From: Melioribacteraceae bacterium
Lineage (GTDB): Bacteria > Bacteroidota > Ignavibacteria > Ignavibacteriales > Melioribacteraceae
NCBI GenBank assembly: GCA_023230485.1
Contig: JALNXG010000092.1
Location: 1 to 11,014 of the forward strand
Direction: 5' to 3'
Length of the DNA stretch: 11,014 nt
The first letter of the stretch is position 1. Every line of letters begins with the position of its first letter. A model generated the notes under the pieces. That model had not been told where the DNA came from, searched no databases, and saw only the letters and a program-made list of their open reading frames with translations. The position numbers were made by a program, and so were the translations under genes. Below, piece by piece: positions 1 to 6,805 of this stretch.

Positions 1-1
1 A

Positions 2-322
2 ATATTACCAAATCCAGAAAAAAAACCCGAACCGGTAAAGGATAACGAAGAGATAATTATCTCAAACTACCCAAATCCATTCAACCCAACCACTACAATT
101 GAATACACACTTCCGACAGAAGGAAATGTAAACCTTGAGGTATATAATTCCATTGGACAGTTAGTAAATGTATTAGTGGAGGAATATCAAAATGCAGGAA
201 GGCAAAAAGTATCTTGGAGCGGTAAAGATTCTTTTGGTTGTTCAGTAACAAGCGGAATTTATTTCTACCGGATCAAAACAAACGGTTTTTCTCAAGTAAA
301 GAAGATGATCTTAATTAAATAA
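2..322 (+). CDS. C-terminal end of a T9SS-secreted protein (partial, 5' end outside window)
   Basis: The open frame enters from the left edge and ends at TAA 320-322, leaving 106 residues. After a short Pro/Glu/Lys-rich linker comes a type A T9SS sorting domain: NYPNPFNPTTTIEYTLP near residue 22, then a beta-rich segment (VNLEVYNSIGQLV, AGRQKVSW, SGIYFYRI) and the basic end KKMILIK. In this family the domain directs export across the outer membrane by the Por/T9SS machinery and is cleaved or attached at the cell surface. The functional part of the protein lies outside the window, so its job is unknown. The sorting-domain call is very secure. It matches the C-terminus of the protein at 5429-6181, so the cell probably has a working T9SS. 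Confidence 0.93.
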   Translation: MLPNPEKKPEPVKDNEEIIISNYPNPFNPTTTIEYTLPTEGNVNLEVYNSIGQLVNVLVEEYQNAGRQKVSWSGKDSFGCSVTSGIYFYRIKTNGFSQVKKMILIK

Positions 323-335
323 TTATTCATTCAGC

Positions 336-354
336 GCCGTAGATTATCTGCGGC
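336..354 (+). terminator. Candidate hairpin terminator after the T9SS gene
   Basis: GCCGTAGA and TCTGCGGC form an 8-bp stem (one G-U pair) with a TTA loop, 14 nt after the stop codon. It is GC-rich in an AT-rich surrounding. What follows is ACCGAATATTTTATT rather than a clean T-run, so it is an imperfect intrinsic terminator. Confidence 0.45.
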
Positions 355-409
355 ACCGAATATTTTATTAAGCATAAGAATTTCTTAAAAAATAATTTAT
401 AAAAAAGTT

Positions 410-417
410 TATATTTG
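410..417 (+). promoter_or_regulatory. Bacteroidota-type -7 box TATATTTG
   Basis: TATATTTG is an exact match to the TAnnTTTG -7 element used by the primary sigma factor in Bacteroidota. It ends only 8 nt before the ATG at 426, which would put the transcription start at or very near the start codon. No clear TTG -33 element is seen at the usual distance, so this is a motif-level call. Confidence 0.4.
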
Positions 418-425
418 GTGTAAAT

Positions 426-860
426 ATGAAAAAATATTTTTTTCTATTAGCCATTGTGTTGTTATTTCAATCAACACAAAATTTATTAGCCCAGACTTAT
501 GGAAAGATAATCTCTAAAGAAGAGGCAGATTCCTTATTTGGAGAAGTATTAGGATCCAAACTGGTATCAGTAAGTGATTTTATGTTAATATTGGAAAAAT
601 CGAATTCTTATCTCATGTTTTTATTAGAAGACGGAGAATTAGTTATTAAAAAAGAGGGGCAGGAAATCGTTTATAAAAGCGGCACTAATGAACTGAGCGG
701 TGGAATATTCCATGTTTTTAGCAAGTCAATTATAATGGAATTATTATCAAGGGGTCAATCCGAATTTATTGTGATTGAAAGAAGGGAGAAAGTATTATGT
801 ATCTCATACGAAAATCATATTTTAGAATTTGGTATGGAATGTCCTCCAAACTGTATATAG
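426..860 (+). CDS. Small secreted or periplasmic protein of unknown function
   Basis: 144 residues. The N-terminus is a textbook signal peptide: MKK, a hydrophobic core FFLLAIVLLF, then a polar stretch ending NLLAQ, with cleavage expected near residues 22-23. This fixes the ATG at 426 as the true start. The mature part is about 120 residues with alternating hydrophobic/charged segments (ELVIKKEGQEIVYK, SEFIVIERREKVLCISYE) that suggest beta strands. It ends in ECPPNCI, with two closely spaced cysteines that could form a disulfide outside the cytoplasm. It has no T9SS sorting domain, so the periplasm is its likely site. I recognise no family. It is a single gene between a candidate terminator and the next operon. 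Confidence 0.75.
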   Translation: MKKYFFLLAIVLLFQSTQNLLAQTYGKIISKEEADSLFGEVLGSKLVSVSDFMLILEKSNSYLMFLLEDGELVIKKEGQEIVYKSGTNELSGGIFHVFSKSIIMELLSRGQSEFIVIERREKVLCISYENHILEFGMECPPNCI

Positions 861-964
861 TATAATATCAAAATCATTATGAATTTACTAAATGTAAATG
901 GGATTTATACGAAATATTAGAGAAACTAACTTATAAAACTTTATATTATTTAAAAATATTAATT

Positions 965-1519
965 ATGATTAAACTTATATATATCCAATATCTCTCAATG
1001 TTTATATGGCTACTGACTCCCTATAAACAATTTGGTACGAAGTATTTTTGGTATTTTGTTCTAATGGCTATTTCAGACCCATTGGCGTATATAGTAATAA
1101 AATATACTGATATTTCTTCCATGCAATTTTTTCTATTTATTCTTGCACTTCAATTTTCTTCATTACTTAAGAAAAAAAGAATTGTGATATTTGCTTTACT
1201 ATCTTTTGTAATAAATTCCTTGATTATCATCTTTATCTCAAACCCAAATATTATTCGCTCAATAGGCGGAATATATCTTATTTCTATTCTTTTAGTCTTG
1301 GTCACCGAGCAATATTTCTACTATGAAATTAAATCTATCAATTTATTCCTATCCCTTATGATTCTAAATGTTCTCATTAATTTTATCAGATTTATTTCAA
1401 TGGCTATCAGTCCTTCTTGGGGAGTTACTACTTTCTATATCGGCTTTATAGTTCAATTAGTTTTTGGGCTTCTTTTTACTTTTACAAATATCAATACTAA
1501 GTTTAAGACAAAAGTATGA
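965..1519 (+). CDS. Polytopic membrane protein, first gene of a sensor kinase operon
   Basis: 184 residues, almost all hydrophobic, with about six or seven membrane segments (roughly residues 3-18, 26-46, 52-68, 73-93, 99-118, 124-147 and 152-176). Basic loops such as LLKKKR fall between them. No catalytic motif or known family is recognised. The TGA stop (1517-1519) overlaps an ATG at 1516-1518 in the ATGA arrangement typical of translational coupling to the next gene, here the histidine kinase region. The context suggests a membrane partner or signal-sensing subunit for the two-component system that follows; this is an inference from position only. No clear Shine-Dalgarno precedes the ATG. 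Confidence 0.7.
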   Translation: MIKLIYIQYLSMFIWLLTPYKQFGTKYFWYFVLMAISDPLAYIVIKYTDISSMQFFLFILALQFSSLLKKKRIVIFALLSFVINSLIIIFISNPNIIRSIGGIYLISILLVLVTEQYFYYEIKSINLFLSLMILNVLINFIRFISMAISPSWGVTTFYIGFIVQLVFGLLFTFTNINTKFKTKV

Positions 1520-1726
1520 AAGATTATTCTGAGGTAAAATATTAATACAAGTTATGAAATTAATTGCGATCAGTTTTTTACTCTCCTTAATCCATTATTC
1601 GTAGCTATTATTCTGGCGATAGCTATTACTTCTATTTCTATTTTATTTATCGTAAAATATATCACTCCATTAAGACTAAAAATAAAGAAGGAAAGAAAGA
1701 GTTATAATATTGAAAGAGCCGATTAT
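1516..1726 (+). other. Hidden N-terminal coding part of the histidine kinase (apparent -1 nt frame disruption)
   Basis: The kinase frame stays open 63 codons upstream of its TTG 1727, from 1538. It encodes FFTLLNPLFVAIILAIAI, more hydrophobic residues up to VKYI and a basic stretch (LRLKIKKERK), which reads as a membrane anchor plus stop-transfer signal. This stretch has no ATG, GTG or TTG in frame. The natural start would be ATG 1516, which overlaps the upstream stop as ATGA but lies in another frame and hits TAA after nine codons. Removing one A from the AAAA run at 1536-1539 joins MKDYSEV to NINTSYEI and the anchor. This is therefore either a one-base error or a real frameshift, or the protein starts at a rare ATT codon. 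Confidence 0.6.
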
Positions 1727-2407
1727 TTGGAACAATTAGAACAATATAAAACTAATCTAATTTCACTTTCCGAAAAATTAGAAAAACAGAATCGTGTAAT
1801 AAAAAGCTCTATCGGTGATATTCTTCATGATGAAATAGGTCAACAATTAACGATACTCAAATTAAAAATTACTCATTTAGAGCCGCATATTCAGGATAAG
1901 ATTCTGCCCGATCTTCTTTCTATTCAAAAAAACATTCGCGAAATAGCCCATGATTTTTCTAAAACACAAGTTGATAATTTAGGTCTTATAACTTCCGCAC
2001 AAGGATTAATAAATGAAGCGGCGAAAAATTCTGATATTTCAGGAAATATTGATTATTCAATTGATAACGAATTAGAGAATAATATTTCTTTTCAAACAAA
2101 AAATCTTGTTCTTAATTGCATTCAAGAGGGTTTGAATAATATTATTAAGCATTCAAGAGCGAGTAAATTTTTAGTTACTCTTACTATTCATGAAGATAAC
2201 ATAGATATTTCTATCGCAGATGATGGAATTGGATTGCAAAATAATTTTGATAAAATGGTAATAACCGAGGAAACGGGTATTGGATTATTCCGAATTAGAG
2301 AAAGAATAAAAGCAGCAAAGGGGTCTTTCGATCTAGTCGATAGCGATGAGTATTCGACTGTACTATTTATTACTATTCCGATAGGTGAACTCAATGGAAA
2401 AGATTAA
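1727..2407 (+). CDS. Sensor histidine kinase, HisKA_3/LytS-NarX type
   Basis: 226 residues from the only canonical in-frame start (TTG 1727). The natural protein is probably about 70 residues longer, with an N-terminal membrane anchor (see 1516-1726). A short coiled coil (residues 1-27) leads to a HisKA_3 dimerisation/phosphoacceptor domain with HDEIGQQL and His34 as the predicted autophosphorylated residue. The HATPase_c domain follows: N-box CIQEGLNNIIKHSRAS (129-146), G1 box DDGIGL (165-170) and G2 box GIGLFRIRERI (184-194). These are all the elements of an active kinase. The gene overlaps the response regulator by 14 nt, so the two are a cognate pair. There is no periplasmic sensor domain, so the signal probably comes through the membrane segment or the upstream polytopic protein. 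Confidence 0.92.
   Translation: MEQLEQYKTNLISLSEKLEKQNRVIKSSIGDILHDEIGQQLTILKLKITHLEPHIQDKILPDLLSIQKNIREIAHDFSKTQVDNLGLITSAQGLINEAAKNSDISGNIDYSIDNELENNISFQTKNLVLNCIQEGLNNIIKHSRASKFLVTLTIHEDNIDISIADDGIGLQNNFDKMVITEETGIGLFRIRERIKAAKGSFDLVDSDEYSTVLFITIPIGELNGKD
2383..2388 (+). promoter_or_regulatory. Ribosome binding site AGGTGA setting the response regulator start
   Basis: AGGTGA lies 5 nt before ATG 2394. It overlaps the alternative GTG at 2385, which would have no room for a ribosome site. ATG 2394 is therefore preferred. Confidence 0.6.
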
Positions 2408-3047
2408 AGTTTTATTTGCCGATGACCATAATTTAGTGAGGCAGGGAATTATTGGGTTATTAAGCGAAAGTGAGGATATAATGGTAGCCGCAGAAGGGGA
2501 ATGCGGAAGAGACCTAATTGAAAAATATCCTCTTGTTATGCCGGATGTGGTTCTTAGTGATATAACTATGCGGAATCTTTCGGGATTCGATGCTTTAAAA
2601 GAGATATTAAAAACTTATCCCGATGCTAAATTTCTTTTTCTTTCGATGTTCTATAGTGAAGAATATATTTATAAAATTTATTCGATCGGCGGTAAGGGAC
2701 TGATTTCAAAAGATACGAATGTGAACGATCTCGGATTAGCTATAAATACGGTTTATAATGGTGGTTATTATTTCAATGGTTTATCAGATGAAGAGATAAT
2801 GGAGATTATAGGAAGATTCGAGGCATTATCGAATAGAAGTAGAGAAGGGGCATCAGAGCTTTCGCCTAGGGAGAAAAAAATTATGAGGCATCTCTCAAAA
2901 GGGAAATCGAGCGAAGAGATTGCCATCGAAATCGGAATCGGGAAACGCTCTGTCGATGCCGCACGCTCTGCAATTATGAATAAGCTGAAGATTACTACCT
3001 CCGCCAAGCTGCTAGCGCATGCGGTAGAACATTATAGCGTTGATTAA
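2394..3047 (+). CDS. NarL/FixJ-family response regulator
   Basis: 217 residues. The receiver domain has the acidic pair D10-D11 (FADDHNLVRQGI), phosphoacceptor D56 (VVLSDITM), the switch Ser84 (FLFLSMF) and the conserved K106 (GLISKDTN). After a linker, a LuxR-type helix-turn-helix occupies about residues 155-212 (ELSPREKKIMRHLSKGKSSEEIA, then KRSVDAARSAIMNKLKI). Phosphorylation by the adjacent kinase should control DNA binding and transcription; the targets are not visible. ATG 2394 is chosen over GTG 2385 because of the Shine-Dalgarno at 2383-2388, and it starts inside the kinase gene. The polytopic protein, kinase and regulator look like one operon. Confidence 0.95.
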   Translation: MEKIKVLFADDHNLVRQGIIGLLSESEDIMVAAEGECGRDLIEKYPLVMPDVVLSDITMRNLSGFDALKEILKTYPDAKFLFLSMFYSEEYIYKIYSIGGKGLISKDTNVNDLGLAINTVYNGGYYFNGLSDEEIMEIIGRFEALSNRSREGASELSPREKKIMRHLSKGKSSEEIAIEIGIGKRSVDAARSAIMNKLKITTSAKLLAHAVEHYSVD

Positions 3048-3053
3048 TATTAT

Positions 3054-3061
3054 TATTTTTG
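3054..3061 (+). promoter_or_regulatory. Candidate -7 box TATTTTTG for the toxin-antitoxin pair
   Basis: TATTTTTG fits TAnnTTTG and lies 56 nt before the antitoxin ATG, immediately after the response regulator stop. A TTG at 3040-3042 is too close to be a proper -33 element. Between it and the gene is an imperfect dyad, ATTAC...GTAAT (about 3080-3100), that could be an operator for antitoxin autoregulation. Both calls are weak. Confidence 0.3.
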
Positions 3062-3117
3062 CATTACTCTGGGGATGTTATTACATTGTATGCACGTAAT
3101 TAGGAGGTATTATTAAT

Positions 3118-3375
3118 ATGAACGCTAAAATAATAAAGATCGGCAATTCCCGCGGAATAAGATTTCCAAAGTATATATTGAAAGAAAGTGGTATTACTGA
3201 TGAAGTGGAATTATTAGTAAAAGAGGGTAAAATAATTATCAAACCCGTTTTGAAAATTAGGGAAAATTGGGATAAAGCCTTCGCTAAAATGCATTTAAAT
3301 AAAGATGATATTTTGCTTGATCCAAAAGCAATAAATTATTCTACAAAATGGGATGATGAGGAATGGGAATGGTAA
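3118..3375 (+). CDS. mazE: MazE-like antitoxin, AbrB-type DNA-binding domain
   Basis: 85 residues. The first 45 form an AbrB/MazE swapped-hairpin domain: MNAKIIKIGNSRGIRFPKYIL, where IGNSRGIR-P is the family signature, then a second strand pair ELLVKEGKIIIKP. The rest is acidic and aromatic (ENWDKAF, ending KWDDEEWEW), as expected of the flexible tail that threads into the MazF dimer and blocks its active site. A strong AGGAGGT (3102-3108) precedes the ATG by 9 nt, which would favour high antitoxin synthesis. The gene overlaps the toxin gene. MazE-type antitoxins usually repress their own operon, alone or with the toxin. Confidence 0.92.
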   Translation: MNAKIIKIGNSRGIRFPKYILKESGITDEVELLVKEGKIIIKPVLKIRENWDKAFAKMHLNKDDILLDPKAINYSTKWDDEEWEW

Positions 3376-3695
3376 AATTCTCCCAATTTGACATTTTCTT
3401 AGTCAATCTTGACCCAACTATCGGGTCCGAAATAAAAAAAACACGACCATGTGTAATTATATCTCCGAATGAAATGAATGAAAATATATCCACAGTAATT
3501 ATTGCTCCAATTACATCAAAGATCAGAAATTATCCTACAAGAATTAATTGTATAGTGGAAGGGAGACATGCACAAATTGTTCTAGATCAAATTCGAACTG
3601 TTGATAAATCCCGATTGACTAATAATTTAGGTGTGCTTAATACTGAGAGGAGAAAAAAAGTTGTTACAATATTAATTGAGATGTTTTCTTTTTAA
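3369..3695 (+). CDS. mazF: MazF/PemK-type mRNA endoribonuclease toxin
   Basis: 108 residues from ATG 3369. ATG 3363 is also in frame, but GAGG at 3358-3361 fits only the later one, and MazF proteins typically begin just before the QFDIxLVNLDP strand. Signatures: FDIFLVNLDPTIGSEIKKTRP with Arg26, then VIIAPITSK with Thr49; these align with the Arg/Thr catalytic pair of characterised MazF enzymes. The conserved IVLDQIRTVDKSRL strand-helix follows, then a C-terminal helix. Such toxins cleave single-stranded mRNA at short specific sequences; the target here cannot be read off. The gene overlaps mazE by 7 nt and appears intact. Confidence 0.95.
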   Translation: MVKFSQFDIFLVNLDPTIGSEIKKTRPCVIISPNEMNENISTVIIAPITSKIRNYPTRINCIVEGRHAQIVLDQIRTVDKSRLTNNLGVLNTERRKKVVTILIEMFSF

Positions 3696-3700
3696 AAATC

Positions 3701-3751
3701 GTCAACTTTTTTCTGGACGGGACACAAAATTTTTGAAATCTCCAAGTTGAC
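3701..3751. repeat. 8-bp inverted repeat GTCAACTT / AAGTTGAC
   Basis: Perfect arms at 3701-3708 and 3744-3751 enclose 35 nt that include TTTTCTGGACGGGACAC. It begins 6 nt after the mazF stop. It could be a terminator stem with a long loop, or the degenerate end of an insertion sequence; no transposase is present. Confidence 0.35.
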
Positions 3752-3796
3752 TTAAATTGAGGTTACTACTATTGCGAATGTTTCTGAAAACTGTTT

Positions 3797-3824
3797 ATTC
3801 CCTTTGCCGCTTGCAATAGGGAAT
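3797..3824. terminator. Strong hairpin between convergent genes, candidate bidirectional terminator
   Basis: ATTCCCTTTGC (3797-3807) pairs with GCAATAGGGAAT (3813-3824) to give 11 base pairs with one bulged T and a 5-nt loop CGCTT. It lies 101 nt after mazF and 34 nt after the stop of the minus-strand lytic transglycosylase, where a shared terminator would be expected. Neither side has a long T-run, so termination efficiency is uncertain. Confidence 0.5.
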
Positions 3825-3858
3825 TGTTTACCGATGATTATGAGCTAAGAATAAACCT

Positions 3859-5067
3859 CTATTCGCCTGCGCTGTATCTTGCCCATATAGTATCTGAATA
3901 TGCTATAACACCATCCACATAAGCTTGGTTATGATTATATGAATATATTGCATCTCGGCGGCTTTTTTCAGAAGTACCGTAATTGCCAACTTCTACCAAA
4001 TAATTTGCAACACTGAATATAGCATCACTAAACTCAAATAAATCAATTGTACCATCGCCATCGCCATCAACTGCATATTTTAAATTAAAGGGCATAAACT
4101 GAACATAACCGATTGCTCCACCCCAACTTCCGGTTTGTTTTAGTGGATCTAATTGTTTCAATTTCGATTCTCTTAATAAGGCAGCCAGATTTTTCCCAGC
4201 ATCTTTTCTTCTAAAATCAAGTCGATCTTTTTCCTTCGCCTTTTTAGCAGGATCATCTAATGGATTTTTTTTACCTGAATTTACAATCTTGCGAATCGCA
4301 TATTTTTGTGCATAATCCATTAATACGATTTGTTCTAATAATACATTAAAAACTTTAAAATTCCCTGTATATTCACCAAGCCCCGATTCCCACATCAATA
4401 TAGAAACAATATCCTGCATTGGTACGTTATATTGATTTTCTGCCTGAGATAAAATCGCATTATAATTATGCATGAATTTTATTCCCTTTAAAATTCTCTT
4501 TTCTTGAAGAAATACTTTAGCATAGTCCTCATGCTCTTTAGTCTGAATTTCTTTACTCAAAGGAGTTGCATATCTAATCAATTGCTTTACATAAATTTTA
4601 TTTGCTCCCGGTTTACTTAAAAGTTCTTTAAATTCTTCTCTCGTTAATGGCAGTCCTTCTCCCTCAAATGATTCAAGTTGTTTAAGGAAATTAGCTATAT
4701 AAATATTCCTCGGTTCGCCATTGCGATCAAAAATAAATTTTACTGAAAGCTCCCATTTATCACTACTCGTAACCATCTCTTCGTTATTAATTGCGTATTT
4801 AGGATTAATCTCTTCGTATGAAACGGGCTTCTCCATTGCAGGAGCTTCATTTGGAATTTCTTTTGGGGCTTCATTTGGAATTTCTTTGGGATTTTGGTTT
4901 ACTGTTTCCGGCGATGCTTTTTCTTTCTCACCGGAAGAAAAATAGATTAATAAAGCTGCAATAGAGATAACAGCAACTCCCCCGGCAATTATATATATCA
5001 TTTTATTTGAAGATTTGGAGTCTGATGATTGTTTATATTTTGTATTAAATTTTCGATCAATTTTCAT
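3859..5067 (-). CDS. Membrane-anchored MltB-family lytic murein transglycosylase
   Basis: 402 residues. A cytoplasmic basic N-terminus is followed by one membrane segment (about 23-43) and then a Pro/Glu linker with a twice-repeated PKEIPNEA unit (60-75). A domain of unknown role spans about 85-190, and an SLT_2/MltB catalytic domain about 195-400. Key motifs are WESGLGEYTGNFKVFNVL with predicted catalytic Glu227, GSWGGAIGYVQFMPFNLK (313-330), the Ca-binding loop DGDGDGTID (334-342) and YNHNQAYV (377-384). The family cleaves the glycan strands of peptidoglycan to 1,6-anhydro products in the periplasm. Unlike MltB itself it has a membrane helix rather than a lipobox. The ATG at 5065-5067 is the only sensible start because the anchor follows directly. 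It is transcribed alone, convergent with mazF. Confidence 0.92.
   Translation of the reverse strand: MKIDRKFNTKYKQSSDSKSSNKMIYIIAGGVAVISIAALLIYFSSGEKEKASPETVNQNPKEIPNEAPKEIPNEAPAMEKPVSYEEINPKYAINNEEMVTSSDKWELSVKFIFDRNGEPRNIYIANFLKQLESFEGEGLPLTREEFKELLSKPGANKIYVKQLIRYATPLSKEIQTKEHEDYAKVFLQEKRILKGIKFMHNYNAILSQAENQYNVPMQDIVSILMWESGLGEYTGNFKVFNVLLEQIVLMDYAQKYAIRKIVNSGKKNPLDDPAKKAKEKDRLDFRRKDAGKNLAALLRESKLKQLDPLKQTGSWGGAIGYVQFMPFNLKYAVDGDGDGTIDLFEFSDAIFSVANYLVEVGNYGTSEKSRRDAIYSYNHNQAYVDGVIAYSDTIWARYSAGE
4841..4888. repeat. Two 24-bp tandem repeats within the transglycosylase linker
   Basis: 4841-4864 and 4865-4888 differ at two of 24 positions and encode the doubled PKEIPNEA octapeptide. Copy number may vary between strains without breaking the frame, changing linker length. 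Confidence 0.85.
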
Positions 5068-5428
5068 AAAATAATTTCCGCTAACTATTAATTCAATTTA
5101 CCTGTAATTTCAGAAAAATCAAATTCACAATTGATGAAGTTAAGAGAAGAGAGGATGTAAGGAGAGGGGAGAAAATATATAATTTATTCCCCAACTTTGA
5201 TTTACTGATATTTTCTCCAAATACGATTTTATGTTTTTTTGTATCTGGTTTAAGAATATCGAATGTTTCATTTTTATCTATTTCGTAACTTTTCTAGTAT
5301 TGTTTTTTGAGAGTCAATTTGTAGATGGAATTTTCAATTAGTAATTATAAAACATCTTGACCTTTACGCACTTTTATGATAAGTTGATATTAATATTTGG
5401 CTTGATATATTTTAAGGATTTGAATAAA
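5068..5428. other. Divergent intergenic region, 361 bp, with an 11-bp inverted repeat
   Basis: Separates the minus-strand transglycosylase from the plus-strand T9SS protein, so both promoters should lie here. No exact TAnnTTTG box is seen in either direction; the nearest is AATATTTG at 5392-5399. A purine-rich stretch (about 5137-5175) leads into GGAGAAAATAT (5168-5178), which is perfectly complementary to ATATTTTCTCC (5208-5218). A competing GGGGA/TCCCC pair (5166-5170 with 5188-5192) uses the same left arm. No coding sequence is recognised. Confidence 0.5.
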
Positions 5429-6181
5429 ATGAAACGATTAGTCATTATATTGAATATTACAATTATGATGTCATTGTCTTATGGGCAAAATATCAGTACA
5501 TCTAAGGATACTTTAAAGTATCTAATGGACACTTCATTTGGTAATCCTGATAGTTTATATATATACAACACCGGTAATGAAACTCTTTCGATTGACTCAA
5601 TTAATAATTTCAATCATACTTATACTTATACTTATTGGTTAGATTATTGTAATCAAGATAGTATAGTGCAGAGTGGATATTTCGGTTCTTATTCAGATGT
5701 ATTTCCTAATGGTAGCTTATTCCCTATTGAAATATCAGCAAATGATTCTGCTAAACTTATCTTTCAATTTATCCCTCCTGTAACAAAAAGATCAGCGTTC
5801 GATGAACTAATGAAAGATTCATTACACATATTTAATAATTCAAAAAATCGACCAATGGTTCAAATAAATGTACTCAACGATATACCTATAAATGTTGATG
5901 AAGACAAGAGATTATCAAATGAGTATGAGCTAGAACAAAATTATCCAAATCCATTTAATCCGGCAACTAAAATTGTTTTTAATTTACCAAAGGAATCATA
6001 TATCTCGCTTGTAATATTTGATGCGGTGGGAAGAAGAATTCAAACGTTAGTAAAAAATTATATGGATGTCGGAAAACATGAAATAATATTTGATGGGACA
6101 CGATTTTCAAGTGGCGTTTATTATTATCAATTAATGGTTGGCAACAATATTTTTACAAAAAAGATGCTGCTAATAAAATAA
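5429..6181 (+). CDS. Secreted T9SS cargo protein with a beta-sandwich domain
   Basis: 250 residues from ATG 5429. An upstream in-frame TTG at 5357 is rejected because the signal peptide MKRLVIILNITIMMSLSYGQ begins at 5429 and AAGGA at 5414-5418 precedes it. The mature N-terminal part (about 21-160) carries DSLYIYNTGNETLSIDSI and, later, DSAKLIFQFIPP and DSLHIFNNSKNRP. This is the strand pattern of ASH/Hydin-like immunoglobulin-fold domains that often sit before T9SS sorting domains. From about 164 a type A sorting domain follows: NYPNPFNP (171-178), SLVIFDAVGRRIQTLV, SGVYYYQL and the basic end KKMLLIK. No enzymatic motif is seen. It is probably a surface or extracellular binding or structural protein. 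Confidence 0.88.
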   Translation: MKRLVIILNITIMMSLSYGQNISTSKDTLKYLMDTSFGNPDSLYIYNTGNETLSIDSINNFNHTYTYTYWLDYCNQDSIVQSGYFGSYSDVFPNGSLFPIEISANDSAKLIFQFIPPVTKRSAFDELMKDSLHIFNNSKNRPMVQINVLNDIPINVDEDKRLSNEYELEQNYPNPFNPATKIVFNLPKESYISLVIFDAVGRRIQTLVKNYMDVGKHEIIFDGTRFSSGVYYYQLMVGNNIFTKKMLLIK

Positions 6182-6205
6182 AAGATGCATATAACTAGTT
6201 AATTA

Positions 6206-6238
6206 GGCGAACGCCGTTTTTGCTTTTGGCATTTTTTT
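6206..6238 (+). terminator. Possible terminator after the T9SS gene
   Basis: GGCGAACGCC, a small GC-rich dyad, is followed by GTTTTT, then TTTTGGCA and a run of seven T (6232-6238), starting 25 nt after the stop codon. The stem is short (3 bp if the loop is GAAC), so this is a weak call resting mainly on position and T-runs. Confidence 0.3.
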
Positions 6239-6292
6239 AGATGTAAATAGTAGCAAACAAGGAAGTAAAACTTTCACAAGAAAGAAAATAAT

Positions 6293-6745
6293 ATGAAGCA
6301 AATAAATAGCATTTGGAAAAAAGGACCTGGCAAGTTAGGTATTCTTAAACCACTACTTGGTTCTTGGCATGCTCAATCAGAAACATCAATGGGTAAAGTA
6401 AGTTGTTTTCGGACATTCATTCCTATTCTAAATGGCAAGTATGTTCAGCTTAATGCGAAATGGGAATTTGGAAAGAAAGTGTATGAAGAGTTCGCAATTT
6501 ATGGTATTTACAACAGTAAACTTTCATTCTGGTCATTTACATCAGATGGCAAGAGATCCGAGGGGGTACTTACTGATGGAAAAGATATACATCCTGAATC
6601 AATTGCATTTGAAGCAGAAATGCCAGCTGGTCTTGCACGAATGATATATTGGCCAAATGCGGATGGTGGCTTTAATTGGGCAGTGGAATCAAAAAATAAA
6701 AATGGATGGAAACGATTTATAGAACATAAATACAAGTCGATATGA
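6293..6745 (+). CDS. Cytoplasmic beta-rich protein of unknown function, calycin/DUF1579-like
   Basis: 150 residues, with no signal peptide or membrane segment. The sequence reads as successive beta strands: LLGSWHAQSE, VSCFRTFIPILNGKYVQLNAKW, VYEEFAIYGIYNSKLSFWSFTSDGKRSEG, GGFNWAVESK and WKRFIEHKY. The early LGSW motif plus repeated aromatic strands recalls small calycin-like beta barrels such as DUF1579 or nitrobindin-type proteins. That is a resemblance in pattern only and I cannot confirm a family. The ATG at 6293 is preceded by a weak AAGAAAG. It stands alone, with a T-rich stretch upstream and long non-coding DNA downstream. Confidence 0.7.
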   Translation: MKQINSIWKKGPGKLGILKPLLGSWHAQSETSMGKVSCFRTFIPILNGKYVQLNAKWEFGKKVYEEFAIYGIYNSKLSFWSFTSDGKRSEGVLTDGKDIHPESIAFEAEMPAGLARMIYWPNADGGFNWAVESKNKNGWKRFIEHKYKSI

Positions 6746-6805
6746 AGAAATAGACTTAGTAAGTTATAAAAACCAAGTGACAAAATTCTTCAACATATTC
6801 ATCGC

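Noticed and set aside
1554..1604. Short frame MKLIAISFLLSLIHYS as a leader peptide before the kinase.
   Set aside because: Only 16 codons. The overlapping kinase frame encodes a coherent membrane helix in the same stretch, which explains the hydrophobic look of this alternative frame.
5357..5428. N-terminal extension of the T9SS protein from TTG 5357.
   Set aside because: It would bury the signal peptide 24 residues inside the protein, and the Shine-Dalgarno at 5414-5418 supports ATG 5429.
6508..6783. Minus-strand frame of 91 codons across the unknown gene at 6293.
   Set aside because: It is antisense to a well-formed coding sequence, has no ribosome site, and is rich in Ser/Pro/Phe as expected of a shadow frame.
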